Below are positions 47,131 through 56,484 of a DNA stretch of 64,000 nt, in pieces. Origin of the DNA: Persephonella sp. KM09-Lau-8 (GTDB lineage Bacteria > Aquificota > Aquificia > Aquificales > Hydrogenothermaceae). Below the pieces are notes generated by a model, which was given only the letters and a program-made list of their open reading frames with translations, did not search any database and had not been told where the DNA came from. The translations under genes were made by a program, and so were the position numbers. Every line of letters begins with the position of its first letter. Position 1 is the stretch's first letter. Location: assembly GCF_000703085.1 (NCBI RefSeq), contig NZ_JNLL01000001.1, forward strand, positions 1,054,001 to 1,118,000, given 5' to 3'.

Positions 47131-47931
47131 TTATCTTCCGATTATTCCTTCCACTGGAGATGAAGCCGAAGCATACATTTTCTTAGGTATTCTTCCAGCA
47201 AGGTAAGCAAGTCTTCCTGCAATTACTGCATGTTTCATTGCGACAGCCATTTTTATAGGGTCTTTTGCCTGTGCGATAGCTGTATTCATCAGAACACCAT
47301 CAACTCCAAGTTCCATAACTATAGCAGCATCTGAAGCTGTTCCTATCCCTGCATCAACAATAACAGGAACATTAACAGCCTCTTTTATGAAAAGAATGTT
47401 GTATGGATTTTGAAGACCAAGACCTGAACCAATTGGAGCCGCGAGTGGCATAACAGCAGCACAGCCTATTTCTTCAAATCTTTTTGCCATTACAGGGTCA
47501 TCTGTTATATAAGGTAGAACGGTGAAACCTTCTTTTACAAGGATTTCTGCTGCTTTTAAGGTTTCTATCATATCTGGATAAAGTGTTTTCTGGTCACCAA
47601 TAACTTCAAGTTTGACAAATCCATGTCCAAGAGCTTCCCTTGCAAGCTTGGCAGTTAAAACAGCCTCCTCTGCTGTATAACATCCAGCTGTATTTGGAAG
47701 TATCATTACTTTTGATGTATCTATGTAATCAAGAAGGTTTGGCTTATCTGGGTCTGTTATGTTAACTCTTCTGACAGCAACAGTTATCATCTGTGCACCA
47801 GAGGCTTCTGTTGCTTTTGCTGTTTCCTCAAAATCCTTATATTTACCTGAACCAACAATAAGTCTTGATGTAAACTCTCTGTCACCAATTACTAATTTGT
47901 CTTCTTGCAGAAATTTTTCTAAATCAAACAT
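47131..47931 (-). CDS. thiG: Thiazole synthase
   Basis: Forms the thiazole phosphate of thiamine from deoxyxylulose 5-phosphate, a glycine-derived imine and ThiS thiocarboxylate. The 266-residue TIM barrel has [69 protein letters not shown] and [26 protein letters not shown]. ThiS and ThiH/ThiO are not adjacent. GGAGG precedes the ATG; the 79 bases upstream contain a TATAAT but no riboswitch-like structure. Confidence 0.96.
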   Translation of the reverse strand: MFDLEKFLQEDKLVIGDREFTSRLIVGSGKYKDFEETAKATEASGAQMITVAVRRVNITDPDKPNLLDYIDTSKVMILPNTAGCYTAEEAVLTAKLAREALGHGFVKLEVIGDQKTLYPDMIETLKAAEILVKEGFTVLPYITDDPVMAKRFEEIGCAAVMPLAAPIGSGLGLQNPYNILFIKEAVNVPVIVDAGIGTASDAAIVMELGVDGVLMNTAIAQAKDPIKMAVAMKHAVIAGRLAYLAGRIPKKMYASASSPVEGIIGR

Positions 47932-48010
47932 TTAACAACCTCCATTTTTAACTTTGGTTGAGACAATTTAATTATAATACATAACATTTTCAACAATTTA
48001 TGAGATATAT

Positions 48011-49417
48011 CTATGTTATGTAGAGGGGTTCACCTTTTTTCATAATATGGGTTTTGACTTTTAATGTCTGGTCTATTTTATCTTTAAATACCTGCATTAT
48101 TTCAGGCTCTCCATGAACAATATTTATCAGCTCTGTATTCTCAAAGTTTGAAAGCCATTCAAGTAAAACAGGTTGGTCTGCATGGGAAGAAAATCCGTTT
48201 ATTGTATAAATCTTGGCTTTAACAGCTATTTCCTCCCCATAAATTTTGACTGTTTTTGCTCCATCTACAATCTGTCTTCCAAGGGTTCCTTTTGCCTGAT
48301 AACCAACAAATATGACAGAACATTCAGGACGCCACAGGTTGTGCTTAAGATGGTGTTTTATTCTTCCTCCTGTGCACATACCACTTCCTGCGAGTATAAC
48401 GGCACCACTATCTATTGCATTTATTGCTTTGGATTCTTCAACAGTAGTAGTGAAATGAACATAAGGGAATATAAATGGATTTTTTCCTTGCTCAACCATC
48501 TTTCTGGTAGCTTCATTAAAATACTCAGGAAATTGCAAAAATATTTTTGTTGCAGATATAGCAAGGGGACTATCCAGAAACACTTTACATTTTGGAAGTT
48601 CTCCCCTGTCATACATATGCCTTAACACATACAAAATTTCTTGCGACCTTTCAAGTGCAAAGGTAGGGATAACTATATTTCCCCCTCTTTCAAAACTTTC
48701 AATAACAGCCTGCTTAAATTCTTTTATTGTTTCTTTTAAAGTTTTGTGTTTCCTGTTTCCATAAGTAGATTCTGTAAATATAATCTGGCCATTTCTGGAA
48801 AACTCAAGGGGTTTAATAATGAGTCTTTCCTTTAAGCCAAGGTCACCAGAAAAGATTAAACTTTTCCACTTTCCGTTAATTTTTACATCTATCTGGACAT
48901 AAGCAGACCCAAGAATATGTCCGGCATTTTTGAAGGTTATTTTGAGGTAATCTGTAATTTCAAAAGGTTGATGATAATCCAGAGTTATTTTGAAATGTTC
49001 CATTGCATCATAAACATCATCCTCATCATACAAAGGTGGGGGAACATCTTCAGGATGTCCACGCCTAAGGGCTTTTTTATATCTGGTTCTGTATTCCTCT
49101 TCCATAACTTTTGCAGCGTCAAGGAGCATTATACGGGCAATGTTTCTGGTAGGTGCAGTAGAAATTATTTTTCCTCTAAATCCTTTTTTTACTAAAAGTG
49201 GAATTCTACCTATATGGTCAATATGGGCATGGGTTACTATAAGGTAATCTATATCCCTTGGATTAAAACCAAAATCTTCATAGTTATATTTTTCATCATG
49301 TCCCTGAAACATACCACAATCAACCAACAGTTTGATACTACCCACTTCGAGAAGGTGGCAGGAGCCTGTTACAGTTTCTGCAGCACCAAAAGAGCGAACC
49401 ACTACTTTATCAATCAT
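48011..49417 (-). CDS. Beta-CASP metallo-beta-lactamase-fold RNase
   Basis: A 468-residue protein of the CPSF73-like bacterial group. The MBL domain has THAHIDHIGR and the later SGDLG ligand; the inserted beta-CASP domain spans about 215-340 (FTESTYGNR, PTFALERSQEIL); the C-terminal part has GSGMCTGGRIKHHL and the HADQP zinc motif with VHGEPE. Such proteins are RNA endo- or 5'-exonucleases, but target RNAs are unknown. It follows the UreH-like gene by 10 bases. Confidence 0.88.
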   Translation of the reverse strand: MIDKVVVRSFGAAETVTGSCHLLEVGSIKLLVDCGMFQGHDEKYNYEDFGFNPRDIDYLIVTHAHIDHIGRIPLLVKKGFRGKIISTAPTRNIARIMLLDAAKVMEEEYRTRYKKALRRGHPEDVPPPLYDEDDVYDAMEHFKITLDYHQPFEITDYLKITFKNAGHILGSAYVQIDVKINGKWKSLIFSGDLGLKERLIIKPLEFSRNGQIIFTESTYGNRKHKTLKETIKEFKQAVIESFERGGNIVIPTFALERSQEILYVLRHMYDRGELPKCKVFLDSPLAISATKIFLQFPEYFNEATRKMVEQGKNPFIFPYVHFTTTVEESKAINAIDSGAVILAGSGMCTGGRIKHHLKHNLWRPECSVIFVGYQAKGTLGRQIVDGAKTVKIYGEEIAVKAKIYTINGFSSHADQPVLLEWLSNFENTELINIVHGEPEIMQVFKDKIDQTLKVKTHIMKKGEPLYIT

Positions 49418-49427
49418 TTTATTCCCC

Positions 49428-50060
49428 CTAATGATGATGAATTAAGCCTAAACCTCTAAGAATAAGCCATATTCCAAGAAGTATAACTATTACACCTGAA
49501 AAAGAAGCCAGTCTCTTCCTTAGTTTTGGACTGAGAACCTGAAACAACTTACTGGCAAAAAGCATTGCAGGCACAGTTCCCAGTCCAAATGCGAGCATAA
49601 CAAGCATTCCCCTGAAAGGAGAACCTTCAAAAATAGCTTGCATTAAAAATGCATATACCAGTGGACAGGGTAAAAATCCATTAAACATCCCAAGGAAAAA
49701 TGGATTTTTTCTAAATTTGGCCAAAATCTCACTGATTGTTATAAAGATAAGGTCTAATCCCGGAACACCTTTTTCTTTTATATTTCCAGTTATTTGTAGT
49801 CCAAATACAACCATTGCAACACCCAGAAAAACAGAAAGAGATTTTTGGAAAAGCTGAAACTCAATTTTATGGAAGAACATTCCGGCATATCCTGCAATAA
49901 AGCCAAGAAACATATAAGAAAAAATTCTTCCTGCACTATAAAGGAGATTACCAATTAACCATGAACGGTGTTGGATTAAAGGAGGAATAAAACCGCACAT
50001 TCCGATACAGTGGTATGACCCAAGAAAACCTGCCAGTGTTATCAGAAGATACTTAAGCAA
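49428..50060 (-). CDS. UreH/DsbD-like membrane protein (sulfite exporter TauE/SafE-like)
   Basis: A 210-residue inner-membrane protein with about six helices. GSYHCIGMCG in helix 1 and FLGMFNGFLPCPLVYAFLMQA in the second half are the two Cys/Pro motifs of the UreH_2 group, which includes proteins next to copper-oxidase or cytochrome assembly genes. A role in metal or thiol transfer is plausible but not shown. The C-terminus ends in HHH. Confidence 0.78.
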   Translation of the reverse strand: MLKYLLITLAGFLGSYHCIGMCGFIPPLIQHRSWLIGNLLYSAGRIFSYMFLGFIAGYAGMFFHKIEFQLFQKSLSVFLGVAMVVFGLQITGNIKEKGVPGLDLIFITISEILAKFRKNPFFLGMFNGFLPCPLVYAFLMQAIFEGSPFRGMLVMLAFGLGTVPAMLFASKLFQVLSPKLRKRLASFSGVIVILLGIWLILRGLGLIHHH

Positions 50061-50150
50061 TTACTTCCTCCTATTCATTTTCAAAGATAATAATATAACT
50101 ATATTCCCAACTACGCAATGTAATAAAATAAAAATAAAAAGGAGGAAAAA

Positions 50151-51086
50151 TTGAGAATAGTTTTCTGGGGAACACCAGATTTTGCAGCTGAAAGTCTAAA
50201 AGCCCTTCTAAACTCAAAACATCAGGTTGTTGGAGTTGTTACACAGCCAGATAAGCCTAAGGGAAGGGGCAAAAAGCTAACTCCCCCACCGGTAAAAGTT
50301 GTTGCACAGGAAGCAGGTATTCCTGTTTTTCAACCTGAAAAGGTAAAAAACAATAAAGAGCTTTATGAGAAACTTAAAAAACTAAACCCTGATATATTCG
50401 TAGTTGTTGCCTACGGAAAAATATTACCTAAAGAAATTATAGAACTTCCTAAATACAAAACAATCAATGTTCATGCATCTTTACTTCCGGAATACAGGGG
50501 TGCTGCACCTATCCACAGGGCAATAATGGAAGGAAAAGAAAAAACAGGTGTTTGTATAATGGAAATAACAGAAGAATTAGATGCCGGTGATATATATGAA
50601 TGTGTTGAAGTTCCGATAACTCCTGAAGATGATATTGTCTCCCTGCACGATAAACTGGCATCAGAGGGAGCAAAACTACTTGTAGAAGTTCTGGACAAAA
50701 TAGAAAAAGGAGAAATAACAAAAACACCCCAAGAGCACAGTAAAGCCACTTATGCAAAACCGATACAAAAGGAAGAAGGTAAAATAGACTGGAACAGACC
50801 TGCAAAAGAAATATTTAATCAAATTAGAGCACTGAAGGTCTGGCCTAAAGCATTTACAAAATTTAGAGATAAAGAAATCAAAATCCTTGCCGCCCAAATA
50901 ATAGATGAAAACTCCACAGGAAAAGCAGGTGAAATAGTCAAAATAATCAAAGGCAAAGGGTTTGTCGTCCAGACAGGAAAAGGTCAATTACTTATTACTA
51001 AAGTTCAATTTCCAAATAGCAAAGCAATAACTGCAGACGAAGCAGTTAGAGGATATCACATAAAAGAAGGGGAATTTCTTGGGTAA
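50151..51086 (+). CDS. fmt: Methionyl-tRNA formyltransferase
   Basis: Formylates initiator Met-tRNA using 10-formyl-tetrahydrofolate. The 311-residue protein has [13 protein letters not shown], the catalytic [29 protein letters not shown] (N, H) and the DAGDIYE aspartate, then a C-terminal OB-fold RNA-binding domain ([13 protein letters not shown] onward). TTG start with AAGGAGGAAAAA upstream. Confidence 0.96.
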   Translation: MRIVFWGTPDFAAESLKALLNSKHQVVGVVTQPDKPKGRGKKLTPPPVKVVAQEAGIPVFQPEKVKNNKELYEKLKKLNPDIFVVVAYGKILPKEIIELPKYKTINVHASLLPEYRGAAPIHRAIMEGKEKTGVCIMEITEELDAGDIYECVEVPITPEDDIVSLHDKLASEGAKLLVEVLDKIEKGEITKTPQEHSKATYAKPIQKEEGKIDWNRPAKEIFNQIRALKVWPKAFTKFRDKEIKILAAQIIDENSTGKAGEIVKIIKGKGFVVQTGKGQLLITKVQFPNSKAITADEAVRGYHIKEGEFLG

Positions 51087-51153
51087 ATTTTGATTAAAAT
51101 CAATTCTAAAATATACCAAATAACATATTTTAATAACATATAAGGGTTTATAA

Positions 51154-51891
51154 ATGGAAGAAAAAAACAGATTTGTCATCTGGGGTAGAAACCCCATAAT
51201 AGAGGCTCTAAGGGCAGGTAAGAGTATAGAAAAAATTCTGATGGCACATGATACTCACCTGCCTAAAGAACTAATCAAACTTGCAGAAAAGAATAAGATC
51301 AAGATACAAAAAGTTCCAAGAAAAAAAGTTGAAGAGATAGCAGGGACAAAGAAAACTCAAGGAGTAGTAGCCCTGCTAAGCCCTATTCAATACTGGAATG
51401 ATAATGACCTCATTGATGAGGTTATTGAAAAAGAGGGAGTTTTGCTGGTAATGGATCATATCACAGACCCTCAAAACGTAGGGAATATGATACGTACAGC
51501 TGAAGTCTTCGGCGTTAATGGCATTGTTATCCCCAGAGAAAGAAGTTCCCCTATAAATGAAGTTGTTGTAAAAGCATCAACAGGCGCTGTTTTCCATATT
51601 CCAATAACAAAAGTAGGTAGTCTCAGACAATTCTTAGAAAGATTTAAGAAAAAAGGCGGCTGGGTAATGGCCGTGGAAAAAGGAGGAAAACCTATCCATA
51701 AACTTAGCTTTCCTTTTCCTCTGGCAGTGGTATTAGGTTCCGAAGGAAAAGGCGTTTCAAAATCTGTTATGGACACAGCAGATTTAGTGGCAACTATACC
51801 TATGAAAGGCAAAGTTACTTCTTTAAATGTGTCGTCTGCAACAGCAATAGCTTTGTGGGAGGTGGCAAAACAGCACTGGATCGAGAGATGA
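51154..51891 (+). CDS. rlmB: 23S rRNA (guanosine-2'-O)-methyltransferase RlmB-type SPOUT enzyme
   Basis: A 245-residue TrmH-family 2'-O-methyltransferase. An N-terminal L30e-like substrate domain (FVIWGRNPIIEALRAGKSIEKIL) leads to the SPOUT knot: DHITDPQNVGNMIRTAEVFGVNGIVIP, VVLGSEGKGVS and MKGKVTSLNVSSATAIALWE. The family modifies G2251 of 23S rRNA; a related tRNA target cannot be excluded. Downstream lie 105 bases before petA with no gene. Confidence 0.9.
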   Translation: MEEKNRFVIWGRNPIIEALRAGKSIEKILMAHDTHLPKELIKLAEKNKIKIQKVPRKKVEEIAGTKKTQGVVALLSPIQYWNDNDLIDEVIEKEGVLLVMDHITDPQNVGNMIRTAEVFGVNGIVIPRERSSPINEVVVKASTGAVFHIPITKVGSLRQFLERFKKKGGWVMAVEKGGKPIHKLSFPFPLAVVLGSEGKGVSKSVMDTADLVATIPMKGKVTSLNVSSATAIALWEVAKQHWIER

Positions 51892-51996
51892 TTTAAGTCA
51901 TAAAAATTTTGATTTTGTAATAAAGATAGTGCAAAATAAATAAGATAATGTGTTTGTTAGAAATAACTAACGTACATATTAAAGAGGAGGTATAAA

Positions 51997-52491
51997 ATGG
52001 CTGAAGAGAAAGTTAGCAGACGGGATTTCCTCCTGTATGCAATGGGAGGATGGGCTGCTGTAGGGCTTGGTGGCGTGTTATATGCCATGTATAAGACATG
52101 GGAGCCTTTACCAGAAGTAAAGGCAGCAGGTATTGTTAGATTTGACCTTTCAAAAGTAGCACCTGGACAGCTAAAAGTTGTTCAGTGGAGAGGGAAACCT
52201 GTATTTGTTCTACACAGAACTCCTGATATGGAAAAATGTGATAACAGAACCATAGCAGGAAAATACACAGTCGTTGTTGGAATATGTACACACCTGGGAT
52301 GTATTCCAAACTGGGAAGCTGATAGAAAAATATTTAAATGTCCTTGTCACGGTGGAGAATTTGATGCCTGCGGAGTAAATATATTTGGTCCTCCTCCAAG
52401 ACCTCTTGATATTCCTCCATTCAAGCTGGAAGGAAACACCATTGTTTTAGGGGAAACAGGCCCCGAATATGAAAAAATGATGAAAGGTTAG
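51997..52491 (+). CDS. petA: Rieske iron-sulfur subunit of the bc1-type complex
   Basis: Carries electrons from quinol to the cytochrome c subunit at the outer face of the inner membrane. The 164-residue protein begins with a twin-arginine motif SRRDFLLYAMGGWAAVGLGG, part of its membrane anchor. Cluster ligands are Cys97 and His99 (ICTHLGC, with disulfide Cys102) and Cys115 and His118 (KCPCHGG, with Cys117). GAGGAGG precedes the ATG. First gene of petABC. Confidence 0.96.
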   Translation: MAEEKVSRRDFLLYAMGGWAAVGLGGVLYAMYKTWEPLPEVKAAGIVRFDLSKVAPGQLKVVQWRGKPVFVLHRTPDMEKCDNRTIAGKYTVVVGICTHLGCIPNWEADRKIFKCPCHGGEFDACGVNIFGPPPRPLDIPPFKLEGNTIVLGETGPEYEKMMKG

Positions 52492-52502
52492 GAGGATAGG
52501 TG

Positions 52503-53708
52503 ATGGAGAAAAAAGGCGGATTAATGGAATGGCTTGATAAAAGACTCGCCGTCAATGCTTTATGGCGAGTATTAATGTCTGAATATTATATTCCTAAAAA
52601 TATTAACTGGCTATGGAGTTCTGGAGTTTTAACAATACTTGTTTTTGCTATTCTTGTGGTGTCTGGAATATTTGTTCTCATGTATTACAAACCGGATGCA
52701 GAACTTGCCTTTGATAGTGTTAATAAAACTCTTATGTTAGATGTTTCTTATGGATGGGTGTTTAGACATGTTCATGCTGTTGCTGCATCTATAATGTTCC
52801 TTGTTTTATTTATCCATATGGGCAGAGGTATATATTATGGTTCATATAAAGCTCCAAGAGAAGTTCTTTGGGTAACAGGTTTTATCCTGTTTGTATTAAT
52901 GTCTGCTACAGCTTTCACAGGGTATCTTCTTCCTTGGGGACAGATGTCTTACTGGGCTGCTCAAACTATTACAACATTATTCTCTAAAATCCCATTTATT
53001 GGACCAGACCTGGTTATCTGGATTAGAGGTAACTATATCGTTGCTGATGCAACACTGACAAGATTTTTTGCATTACACGTAACATTACTACCAGCTCTCA
53101 TAGCTGTATTCACTGCAATCCACCTGTATGCTCTTAGAATAGTTGGTTCTAACAACGAAGATGGAATTCCTATGACAAAAGAAGAAAAGAAAGAAAAAGG
53201 TATTCCTTTCTGGCCTGTATTTATGTCTAAAGAATACTTCATTATGTCATTATTCCTGTTTTTCTTCTTCTATCTTGTATTCTTTAACTACAACTTTGCT
53301 ATGGACCCAATTAACTTCCAGCCAGCTGACTATTTACAAACACCACCTCATATTTACCCTGAATGGTATTTCCTTTCATTCTATGAAGTTTTAAGAGGAT
53401 TTTTCTTCAGTGAAACACTTGGTCTTATAGGATTCGTATTATCAATGTTTATACCTCTATTTTTACCATGGTTGGACACATCTCCATATCCTTATATAAG
53501 TGGAAAACATAGACCACTGTTTAAAATTATGTGGTGGATTTTTGTTGCAGACTTTGTAGCATTAACAATACTTGGTAAGCTGCCACCAACAGGATTATTT
53601 GCATGGCTTGGATTTATAACATCTATTATTTATTTCCTATTCTTCTTTTCACTCCCAATTATCTCAGCTATTGAGAAAAGAAAGGCAGCTTCTGGAGGTG
53701 GGCAATAA
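52503..53708 (+). CDS. petB: Cytochrome b subunit of the bc1-type complex
   Basis: A 401-residue eight-helix quinol-oxidising subunit. Haem-ligand histidines lie in FRHVHAVAASIMFLVLFIHM and in HVTLLPALIAVFTAIHLYALR; the quinol-site PEWY is present in PHIYPEWYFLSFYEVLRG. ATG at 52503 is preceded by AGGAGGATAGGTG; a GTG one codon earlier is less likely. It overlaps petC by one base. Confidence 0.96.
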   Translation: MEKKGGLMEWLDKRLAVNALWRVLMSEYYIPKNINWLWSSGVLTILVFAILVVSGIFVLMYYKPDAELAFDSVNKTLMLDVSYGWVFRHVHAVAASIMFLVLFIHMGRGIYYGSYKAPREVLWVTGFILFVLMSATAFTGYLLPWGQMSYWAAQTITTLFSKIPFIGPDLVIWIRGNYIVADATLTRFFALHVTLLPALIAVFTAIHLYALRIVGSNNEDGIPMTKEEKKEKGIPFWPVFMSKEYFIMSLFLFFFFYLVFFNYNFAMDPINFQPADYLQTPPHIYPEWYFLSFYEVLRGFFFSETLGLIGFVLSMFIPLFLPWLDTSPYPYISGKHRPLFKIMWWIFVADFVALTILGKLPPTGLFAWLGFITSIIYFLFFFSLPIISAIEKRKAASGGGQ

Positions 53709-54559
53709 TGAAGGATTTAAAAATATTTATAGTTATAGCTATTATTGTTGGAATAACATATTGGGGTATAGAACCTCTGGCACATGGTATAATGCACAAA
53801 CATATTGAAGAAGCTATTGAAAAATACAATTTGCCTGACTATAAGTTTTCCGACCTTGGACCAGCACCTTCATTAAGCGGAAATGCAGAGCAGGGTAAAC
53901 AAAACTTCCAGATGTTCTGTGCATCATGTCACGGACTAAAAGCCGATGGTATCAAAGCTCCAATGGATCCAAAAACTGCAGCTGCATCTTTTGGAGTAGT
54001 TCCTCCTGACCTTTCTAATATTGCTTCATTTACAGATGAAAACTTCTTATTCCACTTTATCAAAGACCCTGCAAAAGCTTCCGAATTCAAAAAAATATCA
54101 ATGCCTGCTATGGGGCTTAATGACCAACAAATAGCTGATATCATCGCTTATCTCAAATCAACAGCTAAGAAATTGGAAGGAAAAGAACTTGTTAAAGAAG
54201 CCTGCGGAAGATGTCATAGCATTAAATATCAAAAAGTATATGCAGATACTCCTCCAGAAAACCTGAAAAAATACCTTGGTAAAGTTCCACCAGATTTATC
54301 TATTATTATTAAAGCTAAAGGTAAGGAGTATTTAGAAGCATTTATAAATAAACCTCAAGCCCTTCTACCTGGAACCTCAATGCCAAGAGTAGGATTAAGT
54401 AAAGAAGCTACGGAAGAAACTCTTAAATACTTAGAGGAAATTGCAGACCCTCACAAAGAACAAAGACAAAAAGTTGGAATTATCGTTCTGGCCTATATGC
54501 TTGTTATGATTGGTCTTACATACGCTTGGAAGAGAAAAATCTGGAAAAACCTTCACTAA
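53708..54559 (+). CDS. petC: Di-haem cytochrome c subunit of the bc1-type complex
   Basis: A 283-residue membrane-bound cytochrome c with two CxxCH sites, CASCH (71-75) and CGRCH (166-170). Hydrophobic helices near 5-22 and near 258-275 would anchor both ends, placing the two-haem domain in the periplasm. It replaces the single-haem cytochrome c1 and resembles di-haem subunits described in Campylobacterota and Aquificota. Methionine ligands are possible in SMPAMGL and TSMPRVGL. Followed by a strong terminator. Confidence 0.93.
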   Translation: MKDLKIFIVIAIIVGITYWGIEPLAHGIMHKHIEEAIEKYNLPDYKFSDLGPAPSLSGNAEQGKQNFQMFCASCHGLKADGIKAPMDPKTAAASFGVVPPDLSNIASFTDENFLFHFIKDPAKASEFKKISMPAMGLNDQQIADIIAYLKSTAKKLEGKELVKEACGRCHSIKYQKVYADTPPENLKKYLGKVPPDLSIIIKAKGKEYLEAFINKPQALLPGTSMPRVGLSKEATEETLKYLEEIADPHKEQRQKVGIIVLAYMLVMIGLTYAWKRKIWKNLH

Positions 54560-54564
54560 TATAG

Positions 54565-54589
54565 AAGGGGGAGATTATCCCCCTTTTTT
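54565..54589 (+). terminator. Intrinsic terminator of petABC
   Basis: AAGGGGGA (54565-54572) and TCCCCCTT (54578-54585) form a perfect eight-base stem with a five-base loop, followed by T residues. It lies six bases after the petC stop. The remaining bases to 54731 hold nothing I recognise. Confidence 0.88.
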
Positions 54590-54731
54590 CTTTCTTTATA
54601 TTTTTTAGAAATAACTATTTAGCAAATTAAGGAAAGAGTTAAATAAATAAATAATCCCTACTGAATTCTGTTATGTCTGCCAATACTCTGATATACACAT
54701 CTGCCTATCTAATAAAGACCATTTTTTTATT

Positions 54732-55504
54732 TTATTTTTTCTCTGAATTAGTTTCTTTTATTACTTTCTCTACAAAATCTAATGGTAAATCCAGAATATC
54801 AGCTATCTGCTCCGGATTTAGCTTTAACTTCTTATAAAGTTTTATAATATCTTCTTTCTTGGCTTTTTTAAAGAAAGGGTCATTTTTCATCATTTCCTCA
54901 GTTATAGTTAAAGGCATATCTCTTTCCTCCAAAATTGTCACTAACTTCTCTTTTAATTTAGGTCTATAGTTTAATGCTATTAATAGCTTTCTTATATAGT
55001 CTGCTCTTTGTTTCTCCGATAGCTTTAATAGTTCATCAATGAGTGAAAATATATATGTCTCAAAATCCTCAACTTTGCATAAAACTGCAAGTATTTTATC
55101 CTCTAAACTATCACTTTCTAAAAGCTCTTTGCACTCTATATCTTTTATATCCTTTATCTCATAGCTAAATTTTAGTTTATCTGTTTCTAAATAATTTTGC
55201 ATGTTTGGTTTTCCATCTCCAACATATAAGACCATCTGTTTTATAGTTTTATCAGGATACCTTTGTTTTAGAAGTAGATAATACTCAAGCATTCTAAAGG
55301 GCATATTTTTGTCGTTTTGTGTTTGCAGCTCAAGGTGAAAAACAGAACCATCTTCAAGCTCTAAAACTAAATCGGCTAATCTTTCTTTGGTGGAGGGAAA
55401 GGTATTATCAAGAATTTTAGAGCTTTTTTTCCTGTTAGAATGCTTATAAACTTTTGGGGGATATTTTGGATTATATCCCTTAAGGTTCTATCAAATTTTG
55501 CCAT
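54732..55504 (-). pseudogene. Rpn/PD-(D/E)XK family transposase-like nuclease, frameshifted
   Basis: An ATG at 55504 opens MAKFDRTLRDIIQNIPQKF; this frame closes at a TAG (55376-55378). Adding one A to the seven-A tract at 55424-55430 joins it to the downstream frame, giving ADLVLELEDGSVFHLELQTQNDKNMPFRMLEYYLLLKQRYP, the nuclease core of this family, and a total near 257 residues. The downstream part (from 55304) then reads through to 54732 with a helical C-terminus. Rpn-like proteins are recombination-promoting DNases, often mobile. As given, the product is broken unless slippage rescues it. Confidence 0.78.
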
Positions 55505-55541
55505 ATTCTATATTTTCCATAAATAAACTATTGATTTAAAA

Positions 55542-56474
55542 TCAGGCAGGTTTTGCAGCTTTTTTACCTTCTCCTCCTTTTTTCTTAAGGAATCTTTCAA
55601 GGTCAACTACAATAGGAGATGCTACATATATAGAAGAATATGTTCCAAACACTATGCCGATAAGTAGTGCCAGTGAAAAGCCTTTTAGTGACTCTCCGCC
55701 AAATAGATAAAGAGCAAGAACTGAGAATAAGGTTGTTCCAGAAGTTATGATTGTTCTGGAGAGGTTTTCATTGATACTTTGATTAACAAGCTGTAGTAGA
55801 TTTTTCTTACCTCGGATTTTTATGTTTTCCCGAATTCTATCAAAGATAATAATTGTATCGTTGAGAGAATATCCAAGAACAGTTAGAATAGCTGCTATTA
55901 CTGCAAGATTTACCTCTTCCCCAAGTAATGAAAATATTCCCAGTGTTATTATTGCGTCATGAAATAGTGGAACCACTGCACCTATTGCAAAAACAGGTTC
56001 AAACCTAAATCCAACATAAATGAGAATTGCTATCATAACAGCAACTATTGAATATATACTTGCTTTCCGTAGCTCCTCTCCAACAACAGCCCCTATATAA
56101 TCTATCTTCCTTATTTCAAATTTATCTCCAAATTTTTCTTTTAAAGCTTTTTTGATTTTTGCGACAATCTCCGAGGATTTACCCTTTTTCAAGGATACTC
56201 TGATTTCATACTCATCTCCTTCTGTTCCTACAGCCTGTATCATTGAGTCTTGCAGGTTAACAAGTCTTAAAGCACTTCTTATTTCAGCAGTAGATACTTT
56301 ATCCACAAATTTTACCTGAACAGCTGTTCCCCCTGTGAAATCAAGACCTAAATTAAATCCTTTAGTAAAAATCAATACAAGACTGACAATAACAAGAAGA
56401 GTTGAAACAATATATCCTTGCTTTTTTATTTTCATAAAATCAATATTTGGTGGCTCATTTAAAAAATTCCTCAT
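55542..56474 (-). CDS. secF: Protein translocase subunit SecF
   Basis: A 310-residue inner-membrane partner of SecD that uses proton motive force to aid protein export. Six helices, the LGLDFTGGTAVQVKF start, a periplasmic P4 domain (about 40-130), and VIAAILTVLGYSLNDTIIIFDRIRENIK with the conserved Asp are present. GGAGAG precedes the ATG. It follows secD by 10 bases. Confidence 0.97.
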   Translation of the reverse strand: MRNFLNEPPNIDFMKIKKQGYIVSTLLVIVSLVLIFTKGFNLGLDFTGGTAVQVKFVDKVSTAEIRSALRLVNLQDSMIQAVGTEGDEYEIRVSLKKGKSSEIVAKIKKALKEKFGDKFEIRKIDYIGAVVGEELRKASIYSIVAVMIAILIYVGFRFEPVFAIGAVVPLFHDAIITLGIFSLLGEEVNLAVIAAILTVLGYSLNDTIIIFDRIRENIKIRGKKNLLQLVNQSINENLSRTIITSGTTLFSVLALYLFGGESLKGFSLALLIGIVFGTYSSIYVASPIVVDLERFLKKKGGEGKKAAKPA

Positions 56475-56484
56475 CTACACTCTC

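Noticed and set aside
47932-48010. Possible TPP riboswitch before thiG
   Set aside because: The 79-base gap is too short and lacks conserved thi-box sequence; only a TATAAT-like element is seen.
51957-51972. GTTAG/CTAAC hairpin before petA, with a TTAGAAATAACT echo after petC
   Set aside because: Short stem, AT-rich and no clear promoter geometry; the similarity is likely chance.
54590-54731. tRNA or small RNA in the gap after petC
   Set aside because: No cloverleaf, conserved TTCGA-type loop or promoter was found by eye.
55532-55544. TGATTT/AAATCA inverted repeat at the secF stop as terminator
   Set aside because: Six AT-rich pairs would be unstable in a thermophile and no T-run follows.
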